Assembly: GCA_030601845.1 (NCBI GenBank)
Contig: JAUWAY010000018.1
Location: 1-47,991 of the forward strand
Length of the DNA: 47,991 nucleotides
Origin: Phycisphaerae bacterium
GTDB taxonomy: Bacteria > Planctomycetota > Phycisphaerae > Sedimentisphaerales > Anaerobacaceae
Direction: 5' to 3'
A program made the position numbers and the translations under genes. Shown here piece by piece: positions 15,032-23,767 of this stretch. Under the pieces are notes generated by a model. That model did not search any database. It was not told the DNA's origin and saw only the letters and a list, made by a program, of their open reading frames with translations. The number at the start of each line of letters is the position of its first letter. Within the stretch, counting starts at the first letter, position 1.

Positions 15032-16633
15032 TTATCCCCGTCTATTTTGTACCGGTCGGTAGGGGTTCTTTTCAGGATTATACCAGGCGAAGAGCTGGTC
15101 TTGCAACTGGTTGCGGACCTTTTTGAGGCCGGGGTCGTTGATGCGATTGACGAATTCGCCCGGATCGGCCTCGTGGTCGTATAATTCGTGAGTTGAGCCA
15201 TCATTGAAGTTGAACTTGTAGCGCCTGGTGCGAATCATATACTGGCCGATTCGTGACCTGAGTGCGTGCTCGCAAAAGGCGGCGGGCGGGCCCTTCAGGT
15301 CGGGGTTGCGCAATACATCAGCGAAGCTGGCGGCATCCATTCGAGCAGGTGCACCGGGGATATCGAGCAGCGTTGTCTTCTTGGGTGGTTGGATGCCGGT
15401 CAGTTCGACAAGGGTCGGGTAGAGGCCGAAGTATTCGGTCAGCGCTGTGGTGACTTTATTTTGCGGAATCTGTTTCGGGCAGCTGACGATTAACGGTACT
15501 CTAACGGACGGCTCAAACAAACAGAACTTCTGGTAGAGGCCGTGGTCGCCGTCCATTTCGCCGTGGTCGGCGGTATATACGACGATGGTGTTGTCTGCCA
15601 GGCCTTGATTTTCAAGCGCTTTATAGACATAGCCGACGCAAGTATCAACGAAGGCGAGGCTACCCATATATCCAGCGCGGTGGGCACGGAGGCGCTTGTC
15701 GCCAAGCCCTTGAAGCCTCTGGATGCGCTTTCGGATGTGGTCAGGATATTGCGTGATGTCACCTACAGGCGGCAGTTCCATTTTGTCGACGGGATATTTC
15801 TCGGCCCACTGCCTCGGCGGATAGAATGGAGAATGCGGTTTCATAAAGCTGGTGACGAGTAAGAACGGCTGGTGACGGTATCTGCTTATGAATTTCGCCG
15901 CCTCGCGCGCCAGGAACATATCGAGGTGGTCCTGGGGTTCGAGCGGCGAGGCCATATGTTCAAAGTTCCATCTTTCAACATTGCCGACCCACGGGCTTGG
16001 GCCGTCCCACAGGCCTTCTATGTCTGGGAAACCGGCGCCGTTGTCGTTGACAGTGTCGAAGAACTTCGGGCCGAGCGGATGGTTTGCGATTTCGTTTGCG
16101 TAGTGCTTTACCTTTGGGCCGAGGTACATCAGCCAGTCGTTGATGGATAAATAATACTCGAAGCCGTGATTGTGGGCATCGACGAAGTGCATCTTGCCTA
16201 TCAGGGCGGTCAGATAGCCATTGTCGGCGAAATGGTCGGCCATTGTGCGGTAGCGCCAGTCAAGGTGGTCCTTGTTGGTGATTGCGCCGGTGGTGTGTGA
16301 GTAGAGTCCTGTAAGCAGGGCCATTCGAGAGGCGACACAAACGGGGTAGGGACAATAGGCATTGGTGAAGCGTACACCACGTGAAGCGATGCGGTCGATA
16401 TTGGGGGTTGGGACGAGGTCTCTGCCGGCGCAGGTCATCAGGTCCGCTCTGTGCTGGTCGGTCATTATGACGAGGACGTTGGGTTTGCCCTCGTGCGGCG
16501 ATGCGTCGGAACTCAATGGTCCTGTTGACTTAAAGGACTTGGCTTCGGCAGCTTTTTGGCCCAGGACAGTTGAAGCGGCTCCAACCGCCGCGGACTGCAG
16601 GAACTGCCTTCTTCCAATGCGGGCTTTTTTCAT
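15032..16633 (-). CDS. Sulfatase (S1 family), Cys-type, Tat-exported
   Basis: The largest sulfatase of the cluster, 533 residues. The Tat signal MKKARIGRRQFLQSAAVGAA precedes the metal-site IMTDQHRAD (Asp59), PTPNIDRIA and the signature CVASR (Cys99), the alanine variant of C-x-P/A-x-R. Further conserved stretches are IGKMHFVDAHNHG, SFMKPHSPFYPP and YTADHGEMDGDHGLY, which supply His, Asp and Lys residues for sulfate and calcium binding. This pattern resembles iduronate-2-sulfatase/choline-sulfatase relatives. AAAGGGA lies eight bases before the ATG. It is co-directional with flanking sulfatases. The target sulfate position cannot be inferred. Confidence 0.94.
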   Translation of the reverse strand: MKKARIGRRQFLQSAAVGAASTVLGQKAAEAKSFKSTGPLSSDASPHEGKPNVLVIMTDQHRADLMTCAGRDLVPTPNIDRIASRGVRFTNAYCPYPVCVASRMALLTGLYSHTTGAITNKDHLDWRYRTMADHFADNGYLTALIGKMHFVDAHNHGFEYYLSINDWLMYLGPKVKHYANEIANHPLGPKFFDTVNDNGAGFPDIEGLWDGPSPWVGNVERWNFEHMASPLEPQDHLDMFLAREAAKFISRYRHQPFLLVTSFMKPHSPFYPPRQWAEKYPVDKMELPPVGDITQYPDHIRKRIQRLQGLGDKRLRAHRAGYMGSLAFVDTCVGYVYKALENQGLADNTIVVYTADHGEMDGDHGLYQKFCLFEPSVRVPLIVSCPKQIPQNKVTTALTEYFGLYPTLVELTGIQPPKKTTLLDIPGAPARMDAASFADVLRNPDLKGPPAAFCEHALRSRIGQYMIRTRRYKFNFNDGSTHELYDHEADPGEFVNRINDPGLKKVRNQLQDQLFAWYNPEKNPYRPVQNRRG

Positions 16634-16724
16634 AATGCTTTCCCTTTCAAGGCGTGGCCGTCTTTAACGTTTGCTTTTTAGTTTTAGTATAAGATTTCGC
16701 CATTATAGTCAAGACTTCCCCGAA

Positions 16725-18149
16725 TCATTTGCGGGGGCTGCTGCGCTGCCGACGGAGCCACTCGTGCGCCCGGGCGGGGTCGAAATCCGGGTTCGGCGTG
16801 GGCATTTTGGCGCCGATGGATTTGCGCCAGGCGGCGAGTTTCTTCTGCAGTTGAGCGGCCTTTTGCGGCATTTTCGCTGCCAGATTGTTCTTTTCGGAGA
16901 TGTCGGTTTTTAGATTGTAAAGCTCAACTCGGCCATCTTCGAAGAACTCAATGAGCTTGTAGTTGCCCTGTCGGATAGCGGCGGCAGGGGTCGAATGATG
17001 ATAATGGGGGTAGTGCCAGTATATCGCATCGCGCTTGAGGGTACCGGTTTGCTTTAGCAGTGGCAGGATGCTTTCGCCATCGAGTGTATGGTTCGGGTTG
17101 CTCTTGACTCCTGCGATGTCCAGGAAGGTTGGATAGAAATCGACGCTGGAGACGAGAGCGCTGCAAGTGGTGCCGGGTTTGACAACGCCTGGCCAGCGGA
17201 CGATAAGCGGCTCACGAATTCCGCCTTCATACAAAGTGCCCTTCTCATCGCGCAGCGGTGCGTTAGTTGTTACAATCGCTCTTTGGCCACGGTAACCGCC
17301 GTAGGCCTGATAGAGGCCACCGTTGTCTGAGAAGAAGATTACAACGGTGCGGTCGGCGATTTTGAGTTCTTCCAGTTTAGCCATAATTCGGCCGATACTG
17401 CTGTCGAGGTGCTCGACCATAGCGGCGTAGATTGGGTTATTGACCCCGGTCGGCGGTTTGGGTTTGTTTTGGTATTTGTCGATTAGCCACTGGGGGGCTT
17501 CCAGTTTGATGTGGACGGAGTTATGTGATAAGTAAAGCAGGAACGGTCTGTCTCTGTTGGCCTGGATGAAGTCGGTGGCACTGTCGGTGTAGCCGGTGAC
17601 AAATTTGTCGTTCTGGTTGCGGACCTGTGGGGATTTGTTTGAGACGACAGTATCGAAGCCCTGCCTGTCGGGTTGGAACTGGGGCCCTGTGCCAAGGTGC
17701 CACTTTCCGATGCAGGCGGTAGCGTAGCCATGCTCTTTTAGCAATTCTGCGATAGTTTCTACTTCAAGCGGTAACTGCAGGCGGTTCCGTGGGACTTTTA
17801 GTTTGGCCCAGGGTCGCTGATGGCCCGGGATGAAGTCGGTGATGCCGACCCGGGCTGGGTACTGGCCGGCGAGGATGCTGGCGCGAGTGGGTGAACAGAC
17901 GGGACAGGCGGCATAGGCATCGGTGAAGCGCATACCCTGGCGGGCGAGGCGGTCAATGTTGGGCGTTTCGTGAAACCGGCTGCCGTAGCAGGCCAGGTCC
18001 GACCAGCCCATATCATCGATGAGAATGAAGACGAAATTCGGCTTGGGTGACGGATTGTCGGCGGCCAAGGCAAAATGCGGAAGAGCAGCCATAGTGGCGG
18101 CACTGCCGGCAAATTTCAGGAAATCACGACGATTCATTCTATTGTTCAT
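16725..18149 (-). CDS. Arylsulfatase A-like sulfatase, Cys-type, Tat-exported
   Basis: A 474-residue S1 sulfatase. A Tat signal (NRRDFLKFAGSAATMAALPH) is followed by LIDDMGWSDLACYG with the canonical Asp-Asp metal pair at 45-46, TPNIDRLA, and signature CSPTR with Cys85. KWHLGTG, FFSDNGG and GTLYEGGIREPL complete the pattern of arylsulfatase A/GalNAc-4- and -6-sulfatase relatives. AAAGGA precedes ATG 18149; a second ATG four codons in (MNRRDF) would give the same mature protein. It follows the next sulfatase by only 17 bp, so the two are cotranscribed. Confidence 0.94.
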   Translation of the reverse strand: MNNRMNRRDFLKFAGSAATMAALPHFALAADNPSPKPNFVFILIDDMGWSDLACYGSRFHETPNIDRLARQGMRFTDAYAACPVCSPTRASILAGQYPARVGITDFIPGHQRPWAKLKVPRNRLQLPLEVETIAELLKEHGYATACIGKWHLGTGPQFQPDRQGFDTVVSNKSPQVRNQNDKFVTGYTDSATDFIQANRDRPFLLYLSHNSVHIKLEAPQWLIDKYQNKPKPPTGVNNPIYAAMVEHLDSSIGRIMAKLEELKIADRTVVIFFSDNGGLYQAYGGYRGQRAIVTTNAPLRDEKGTLYEGGIREPLIVRWPGVVKPGTTCSALVSSVDFYPTFLDIAGVKSNPNHTLDGESILPLLKQTGTLKRDAIYWHYPHYHHSTPAAAIRQGNYKLIEFFEDGRVELYNLKTDISEKNNLAAKMPQKAAQLQKKLAAWRKSIGAKMPTPNPDFDPARAHEWLRRQRSSPRK

Positions 18150-18166
18150 CGTTTAGTCCTTTAGAT

Positions 18167-19579
18167 TTATATTTGTTCGAGCCATTCGACTTCCGAGTCA
18201 CCGACTTCGATATTGTGCCGGATGATGCGCTCGGTCAAATCATCGACAACTGTTTTGTACGCCGGGTCATTAAAGAGGTTGTTGACCTGGTCGGGGTCGC
18301 TGCGACGGTCAAACAAAACATGGTCGCGGTCTTTGACATAACAAAGCTCGTAGTCGGGAGTAAAAATTCCCAAAAGGTTTCGAGGTTCGTGATGGATGAA
18401 GGATTCTTCTTTCCATCCTGCGTTTCTGCCCATTAAAAGAGCCGAGGCATCATATCCCTGCTCGCGACCGCCTGGCTCAAATCCCATAAGCGTGAGTATA
18501 GTTGGCATAAAATCGACGGTGCTGACGATGTTGTTAACGACCGTGCCCTTGGGGATGCGCTGCGGCCAACGCATCAGAAACGGAATGTGATAGGCGGTGT
18601 CATAAGGTGCGCCCTTTCCGAGGAGGCCGTGTTCTCCCATGAACTCGCCGTGGTCGGTAGTGTAGACGCAAATGGTGTTGTCAAGCTGGCCTGTGGTTTT
18701 GAGGGCTTGTAGAATCCGCCCGACGCTGTCATCGATACATTTGACCATGCCAAAGTACTGCGTCTTTTGTTGTTTTATCCAGCTACTGCGCTCTTCGGGT
18801 GTATCACCATTGGCCGCATTTCCGCTGGCCCAGTCGGGCTTGTCTGCATCTTCCTGTTCCAGTGTCGAAGGGACAATCATATCCTCGGGGTCAAACATCG
18901 TATCGTATGGCACCCGAACGCTGCGTGGTCCGTGCGGGTCCGGAAAGCTGACCATATAACAAAAGGGTTTTGTGCGTGGCTTTTCAATGAATTCTATGGT
19001 CTTGCCAGCGAGCCAGTCGGTCGTGAAGGTTTTCTCGTCACCTATCTCGCTGGAAACCTCGGGGTCACCCACCGGTTGCTCGATGATGCTTTTCCAGTGC
19101 CCGCGGTTGAACATATAGCGGCTGTCGGCGAACCCCATTGCACGGTCAGTCTTGACCCAGCCGGGCTTTGGCCCGCCATCGAGGTGCCACTTGCCGGAGT
19201 AGCCGGTGTCGTAGCCGTTATCCCGAAGGAACTGTGCAAAAGTTATTTCGTCGCGATTAAATTCTATGTTGTTTTTCCAGGCGCCGTGGGCGTGTGGGTA
19301 GCGGCCGGTTTGCAAGCAGCCACGCGAAGCAGTACAGGTCGCATGATTGGTAAAGAAGTTGTTGAAGACAGCACCTTGCTTTGCGAGTGAATCAATATTT
19401 GGAGTTGAAACTTCGCTGCCGCCATAAGCTCCGAGCGTCCAACGACTCTGCTGGTCGGTGTGGAGGACAAGCAGGTTGGGGCGTCCGGCACCAATATGGA
19501 CTTCTAAAGTCTGATTCGACAGTAGAACCCCCCCTGCTCCGATGGCTACACATCTCTTCAAAAAATCACGTCGATTCAT
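18167..19579 (-). CDS. Sulfatase (S1 family), Cys-type, Tat-exported; first gene of the cluster
   Basis: S1 sulfatase of 470 residues. The Tat signal starts MNRRDFLKRCVAIGAGG. LHTDQQSR carries the metal-binding Asp42, then TPNIDSLA and signature CTASR with Cys82. SGKWHLDGG, SFPDPHGPR and YTTDHGEFMGEHGL supply the expected active-site His, Lys and Asp residues. AAGGAG is seven bases before the ATG, the clearest ribosome binding site in the run. It is the first gene of the sulfatase/xylanase series on the minus strand; only 55 bp separate it from the helicase gene upstream, so its promoter would be there or within that gene. Substrate unknown. Confidence 0.94.
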   Translation of the reverse strand: MNRRDFLKRCVAIGAGGVLLSNQTLEVHIGAGRPNLLVLHTDQQSRWTLGAYGGSEVSTPNIDSLAKQGAVFNNFFTNHATCTASRGCLQTGRYPHAHGAWKNNIEFNRDEITFAQFLRDNGYDTGYSGKWHLDGGPKPGWVKTDRAMGFADSRYMFNRGHWKSIIEQPVGDPEVSSEIGDEKTFTTDWLAGKTIEFIEKPRTKPFCYMVSFPDPHGPRSVRVPYDTMFDPEDMIVPSTLEQEDADKPDWASGNAANGDTPEERSSWIKQQKTQYFGMVKCIDDSVGRILQALKTTGQLDNTICVYTTDHGEFMGEHGLLGKGAPYDTAYHIPFLMRWPQRIPKGTVVNNIVSTVDFMPTILTLMGFEPGGREQGYDASALLMGRNAGWKEESFIHHEPRNLLGIFTPDYELCYVKDRDHVLFDRRSDPDQVNNLFNDPAYKTVVDDLTERIIRHNIEVGDSEVEWLEQI

Positions 19580-19615
19580 AAGATACTCCTTTTGAATATG
19601 TGCTGAGGATCTAAT

Positions 19616-19634
19616 CCTGCGGCGGAGCCGCAGG
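19616..19634. terminator. Hairpin after the helicase gene
   Basis: CCTGCGGC and GCCGCAGG are perfect inverse complements around a 3-base loop, directly after the helicase stop codon on the minus strand. There is no T-run, so it may act as a transcript-end stabiliser or attenuator between the helicase and sulfatase genes. Confidence 0.5.
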
Positions 19635-21803
19635 CTAAATATTTATCTTTGAAAGGTTGGCGTATTTTAGCATTAGTGTCTTTGTCTGGCCAGAGTTAAA
19701 TTTGACTACGATGACACTGTTTTGGCCCATATCGATGAATTCTTTGACGGTGCCGAGGCCGAAAGATTGGTGGTGTACCAGTTGGCCTGGAGCAAATTGC
19801 AAATTGCAAATCGCAAGTCGCATATCGTGTGGTGAAGCGTTATTCTCTTGAGCCGATTCGGTGAAGTCGATTCCGAGCTCGTAAAGGAATCGCGAAGGTA
19901 TTGTTCGCAGCAATTGGCCTCTTATTGTACGGTATCGAGCGTGACTTATATGCAGCCGGGTTTTAGCGCGGGTTATGCCAACAAAGAAGAGCCGACGTTC
20001 TTCTTCTAATTCATCTTCGTCATCGGTGTCACTTCGTTCGTGAGGTAACAGGCCGTCTTCGAGGCCGACGATAAAGACGTTTTCAAATTCGAGTCCCTTT
20101 GCTGTGTGCAATGTCATCAGGGCAAGACGGTCGCTGGAGGCGTCGAACGAGTCGACATCGCTAAAAAGCGATATTTGCTGAAGGTAATCCAACAAGGATG
20201 GTTCTTCGGCCTCTTCATCATATTGAGCGGCGGCGTTTATGAGTTCGTTGATATTTTCGAGTGCGTTTTGGCCCTCGGTGCCGGCAGCCTGGAGGGACTC
20301 TTCCAGTCCGGATTCGGTAAAGATGCGCTGAGCGAGTGGGGCGACTTTGCCGGAAAGGTCGGCCTTAAACTGCTCTATCAAATCTACGAAGATGGCGAGT
20401 TTGGCTTTTGGGGCTTTGGAAAGAGAATCCATATTCTCAGCGTGCTTCAGGGCTCCGTAAAAAGTAATGTTATGCAAAGAAGCATAGCTGCGGACTTTGT
20501 CGATTGTTGTTTTTCCTATGCCACGGGCGGGTGTGTTGATAATTCGCAACAGTGCAATTTCATCAGTGGGATTGACGAGGATTTTCAAGTAGGCGAGCAG
20601 GTCGCGGATTTCTTTTCTGCTGTAGAATTCGGTGCCACGGACAATCTGGTATGGTATTTTATTTTTGATGCAAGCTTCTTCGAGCGTACGGCTGGCGGCG
20701 TTGACACGATAGAATACGGCTATGTCATTTAGCAAGACACCTTCGTCATTTAGCTTTTTTATCTGCTCGGCGACGGCCTGAGCCTCCTGGTGCTCGTCCT
20801 CGAAGGCGGTTACGGAAATGTCTCCGGGATGGGACCTTGTGGGGACAAGTTTTTTTTGTTTTCGATTCTGGTTGAAAGAAATTAAGTTATCAGCCATTTC
20901 GAGGATATTGGCAGTGCTGCGAAAGTTTTCCTCGAGTTTGACGACTGTGGCGTCCGGCCAATCGCTTTCAAAGGCCAATATATTGCGAATGTCTGCGCCG
21001 CGCCAGCGGTAGATGGACTGGTCGGGGTCGCCGGTTGCACAAATGTTGTTGTGGGCCGAGACGAGGGCTTTGGCGATTTTGTACTGGGCGTGATTGGTGT
21101 CCTGGTATTCGTCGATGAGCAGGAACTTGAAACGGTTGCCAAGCTCGGAACAGACGTCCGGACAGTTCTGGAGCAGAAATGCGGTTTTGGCCAGCAGGTC
21201 GTCAAAATCGAGGGCGTTTGCTTCGCTGAGGATGAACTGATAGCGGTCATATATTTTAGCTAAGGTTCTGGAAAAAAAGTCTTCGGTGCCTGCTTTGAAA
21301 GAATCGACATCTATGAGCTTGTTCTTGAGGACAGAAATTGCATCAAGCATCCGTGCAGGCGGAAAGTTGGTGGTGTCGAGCTCGCAATCTTTGACGGCCT
21401 GCTTGATACATCGGGCCTGGTCGGATTCGTCATAGATGCTAAAGTTAGGGTTTATGTCGGCCTTATCTGCATATCGGCGGAGGATCGTGACACATAAGGA
21501 GTGAAAGGTGCTGATATGTGGGCCGGAAGGAGTGCCGAGGGCAATTGCCCTTTGGCGCATTTCCTGGGCGGCCTTGTTGGTGAAAGTTACTGCACAAATG
21601 TTGTATGGCCTGACGCCGGAATCGATAAGCGCTGCGATTCGATATGTGATTACGCAGGTTTTACCGCTGCCTGGGCCGGCAAGAACAAGTAACGGGCCTT
21701 CAATATGAAAGACAGCTTTTCTCTGCGAGGGAGTTAATTGAGTTTTAAATTCTGAATTTTGAATTTTGAATTTTTTCTCTGCAAACTCAGCAACATGTAC
21801 AAT
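19635..21803 (-). CDS. UvrD/PcrA/Rep-type superfamily 1A DNA helicase, unusual start
   Basis: ATP-dependent 3'-5' DNA helicase for repair and replication restart. Conserved motifs run in order: Walker A AGPGSGKT (near 21680), FTNKAAQEM, STFHSLC, DEYQDT, GDPDQSIYRWRGAD, LMTLHTAKGLEF and FVGITRAKTR, then a C-terminal Tudor-like tail (HQSFGLGTVKEF) as in PcrA. The first ATG in frame (21560) lies after Walker A and would give a 641-residue protein lacking motif I. The frame stays open upstream to a stop at 21831-21833, with no ATG, GTG or TTG; only CTG (21830), ATA (21821), ATT (21803) and ATT (21764) are available. The coordinate given uses ATT 21803 and is a guess. An ATG at 21796 in another frame would connect if one base were gained or lost in the AT-rich heptad array. 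Confidence 0.85.
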   Translation of the reverse strand: MVHVAEFAEKKFKIQNSEFKTQLTPSQRKAVFHIEGPLLVLAGPGSGKTCVITYRIAALIDSGVRPYNICAVTFTNKAAQEMRQRAIALGTPSGPHISTFHSLCVTILRRYADKADINPNFSIYDESDQARCIKQAVKDCELDTTNFPPARMLDAISVLKNKLIDVDSFKAGTEDFFSRTLAKIYDRYQFILSEANALDFDDLLAKTAFLLQNCPDVCSELGNRFKFLLIDEYQDTNHAQYKIAKALVSAHNNICATGDPDQSIYRWRGADIRNILAFESDWPDATVVKLEENFRSTANILEMADNLISFNQNRKQKKLVPTRSHPGDISVTAFEDEHQEAQAVAEQIKKLNDEGVLLNDIAVFYRVNAASRTLEEACIKNKIPYQIVRGTEFYSRKEIRDLLAYLKILVNPTDEIALLRIINTPARGIGKTTIDKVRSYASLHNITFYGALKHAENMDSLSKAPKAKLAIFVDLIEQFKADLSGKVAPLAQRIFTESGLEESLQAAGTEGQNALENINELINAAAQYDEEAEEPSLLDYLQQISLFSDVDSFDASSDRLALMTLHTAKGLEFENVFIVGLEDGLLPHERSDTDDEDELEEERRLFFVGITRAKTRLHISHARYRTIRGQLLRTIPSRFLYELGIDFTESAQENNASPHDMRLAICNLQFAPGQLVHHQSFGLGTVKEFIDMGQNSVIVVKFNSGQTKTLMLKYANLSKINI
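21747..21776. repeat. Heptanucleotide-period array inside the helicase 5' end
   Basis: Units TCTGAAT, TTTGAAT and TTTGAAT are in phase. Read on the minus strand in the helicase frame they encode a 7-residue periodic segment (KFKIQNS then EFKTQLT) just before the conserved LTPSQ of the helicase. Confidence 0.7.
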
Positions 21804-21833
21804 AAAAACTAAACGGCGTATACCAACCAGTTA

Positions 21834-23687
21834 TCATTGCGATTGTTCTAATTGTTTCATCAAAATTTCCTGCTGCTGCTCTAACTGCTTGCGAAGCTCT
21901 GGTTTTTCGATTTCAATGCGGCTGAGCAGGCGGTGTCTTAATTCAGGTGGAAACTGCTCGTCCTCGAGGAAATCGATAAGTGCAAAGTATCTTTGCATCG
22001 GGAACGGGTCCAGATCGACTCTGTATTCGTCGGGTTTATTCATTTTATTGTAACTGTCATAAGCTTCTTTTGCCATTTTTTCCAAGCTGGCTGCCCCGTC
22101 GTCATCACGCACTGCATATCTGAAATAACTTTCCCGCAGCATCATTATTACGATTTCATTGGCGTTATTTAGGCCTATGTTCTCGAGTTCTTCTCGAAGT
22201 CGATTCCTTACAAAAGCAACAAGAGGGACATTAAACTCCTCCTTGCCGGGGTAGAGTTGCTTTAATTGATTATAAATCTTTTGTGCCTGTTTCCTATGGC
22301 CTGCCTGATAGAAGGAAAAGAGGGCATTTTTGAGCATATTGCGATGGCCGATTTGGAGGGATTCGTAGGTGCCCTTTCTTTCGATGTCTTTGTATTTTTC
22401 CAAAACCGCCAGCATAGAGTTATTATACGGCTCGAACATTCTCAGATCGGAGCGTAAGAAAATTTGCTTTTTTGGCCCCATTTTTTTGGGAGTATCCTTA
22501 ATTAACATTCCAGCTTTATGGGGAATGTAAGTTGGTTTCGAAGAAACATCTGAGGAATCTTCTGCGGGCATATCATAAATAAATATTTTTCCGTTGCGGA
22601 AGAGATTTTGCAAACCATGTCCAACTATACGGTCAGTGTTAGTTTCATCTATTGAAAATTCTTCTCTACCGGCTGTTTGCAGGCCTTTGACGGCCCAATA
22701 GATTGCGTGGCTGTCTGGGTGTCTCCAATCCAAAGGCAGATGTTTGTTTGGGTCATTGAAGTTAATAGGGCCATAGGTTTTATTTAACTCGCTCATCAAG
22801 ACGGGGTCAAGTTTCCAGACGTTACGCAACTGGTAGGCCCCGGCGAAGATATCAAACGTTTTGAGGGCTTCTGTTCCTCTGAAACTATCTATTGTTTTGA
22901 AGGCGGCAGGATTGAATCTGCCGGGGTTTTGTCGCAACGATAAATAATTGCTCACAAACTGCTCATCGTTTTCAAATGCCTTGTCGGCTTTTTTCAGGGC
23001 TGTGATTAGCGGAGTCAGGTTGGCATCTTCTATAATTTTCTGCCAGGCGATTTTCTGCCAGCCAGTTTGTGGCCAGTCGGCTGATGCTTCAGCAAGAGCT
23101 CTGAAATATTTGTTATCTGCCGGGCCGAGCAGTGGTTGCATTGCCATTGCCAGTTGAAGTTTGTAATATTTGTGTGCATCATCCCTTACGGAACCTATTT
23201 TGTCCTGGAATATTCTGGCGAGTTCGCGATAAAGCAGAATGCTTTTGGGGTTAAGTGGAATACCCTGGTCGCGAAGCAGCTCGTAGCCATTCTTGACCCA
23301 TTGCCATCGCTGGTGTGGCTGGGTTGCGGGTATGGCGACGGAGATGTTATAGGCCATATTCCAGACGTGGAACTCCCAGACCTGTATGAAACGGGGCTGC
23401 AGAATGGTTATCCACTCTGCGAGTTGTTTTGCATCGAAGAATTGGCCCTGGTCTTTTAGGCGGTCAGCCCTCATCCACAAGACGTCCACGACCAGGCCTC
23501 GAAAAGCTCCCATTGCGACGGTTGCAAAGGCAAGTGAAGGCGGGGCATTTTCAAGAGGCTCATTACTTATCAACTTCATCTGTTGCCGCTGGGAATTTAT
23601 GTAATCCAGGCGCATACCAGCAGTATAAAGTAAAGCGGCCGCAAGTATAATGCAAACAGACCAAATTAATGTGTCGCGCAAATGCAT
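21834..23687 (-). CDS. Large membrane-anchored protein of an ABC exporter operon
   Basis: Predicted protein of 617 residues, not assignable to a characterised family. One hydrophobic segment (about residues 7-24) anchors the N-terminus. The rest is largely helical with TPR-like spacing and conserved-looking stretches such as MGAFRGLVVDVLWMRAD and KQLAEWITILQPRF. The C-terminal 60 residues are highly charged and probably coiled-coil (EKPELRKQLEQQQEIL). It is the third gene after an ABC ATPase and its permease, all on the minus strand, so it may be a periplasmic or membrane partner of that exporter; this is inferred only from position. A heptad array lies just before the start codon and there is no Shine-Dalgarno site. 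Confidence 0.8.
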   Translation of the reverse strand: MHLRDTLIWSVCIILAAALLYTAGMRLDYINSQRQQMKLISNEPLENAPPSLAFATVAMGAFRGLVVDVLWMRADRLKDQGQFFDAKQLAEWITILQPRFIQVWEFHVWNMAYNISVAIPATQPHQRWQWVKNGYELLRDQGIPLNPKSILLYRELARIFQDKIGSVRDDAHKYYKLQLAMAMQPLLGPADNKYFRALAEASADWPQTGWQKIAWQKIIEDANLTPLITALKKADKAFENDEQFVSNYLSLRQNPGRFNPAAFKTIDSFRGTEALKTFDIFAGAYQLRNVWKLDPVLMSELNKTYGPINFNDPNKHLPLDWRHPDSHAIYWAVKGLQTAGREEFSIDETNTDRIVGHGLQNLFRNGKIFIYDMPAEDSSDVSSKPTYIPHKAGMLIKDTPKKMGPKKQIFLRSDLRMFEPYNNSMLAVLEKYKDIERKGTYESLQIGHRNMLKNALFSFYQAGHRKQAQKIYNQLKQLYPGKEEFNVPLVAFVRNRLREELENIGLNNANEIVIMMLRESYFRYAVRDDDGAASLEKMAKEAYDSYNKMNKPDEYRVDLDPFPMQRYFALIDFLEDEQFPPELRHRLLSRIEIEKPELRKQLEQQQEILMKQLEQSQ

Positions 23688-23695
23688 AAATAGTG

Positions 23696-23730
23696 GCTCG
23701 TCGCTCGTGACTCGTGTCTCGATTAACGAA
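23696..23730. repeat. Heptanucleotide-period array
   Basis: In-phase units GCTCGTC, GCTCGTG, ACTCGTG and TCTCGAT lie just upstream of the start codon of the anchored protein gene (minus strand). Confidence 0.65.
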
Positions 23731-23731
23731 T

Positions 23732-23758
23732 TTCGTATCTCGCCGGGCGAGATACGAA
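23732..23758. repeat. Perfect 27-bp palindrome between permease and anchored-protein genes
   Basis: TTCGTATCTCGCC at 23732-23744 and its exact inverse complement at 23746-23758 form a 13-bp stem with a one-base centre, 9 bp after the permease stop on the minus strand. No T-run follows. It could set relative expression within the operon, bind a dimeric regulator, or simply be part of the array. Confidence 0.6.
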
Positions 23759-23767
23759 GAACAAGTT

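Noticed and set aside
15007..15204. N-terminal extension of the second sulfatase to 15204
   Set aside because: The extra 66 residues overlap the preceding sulfatase gene and push the Tat signal inside the protein; ATG 15006 gives a proper signal.
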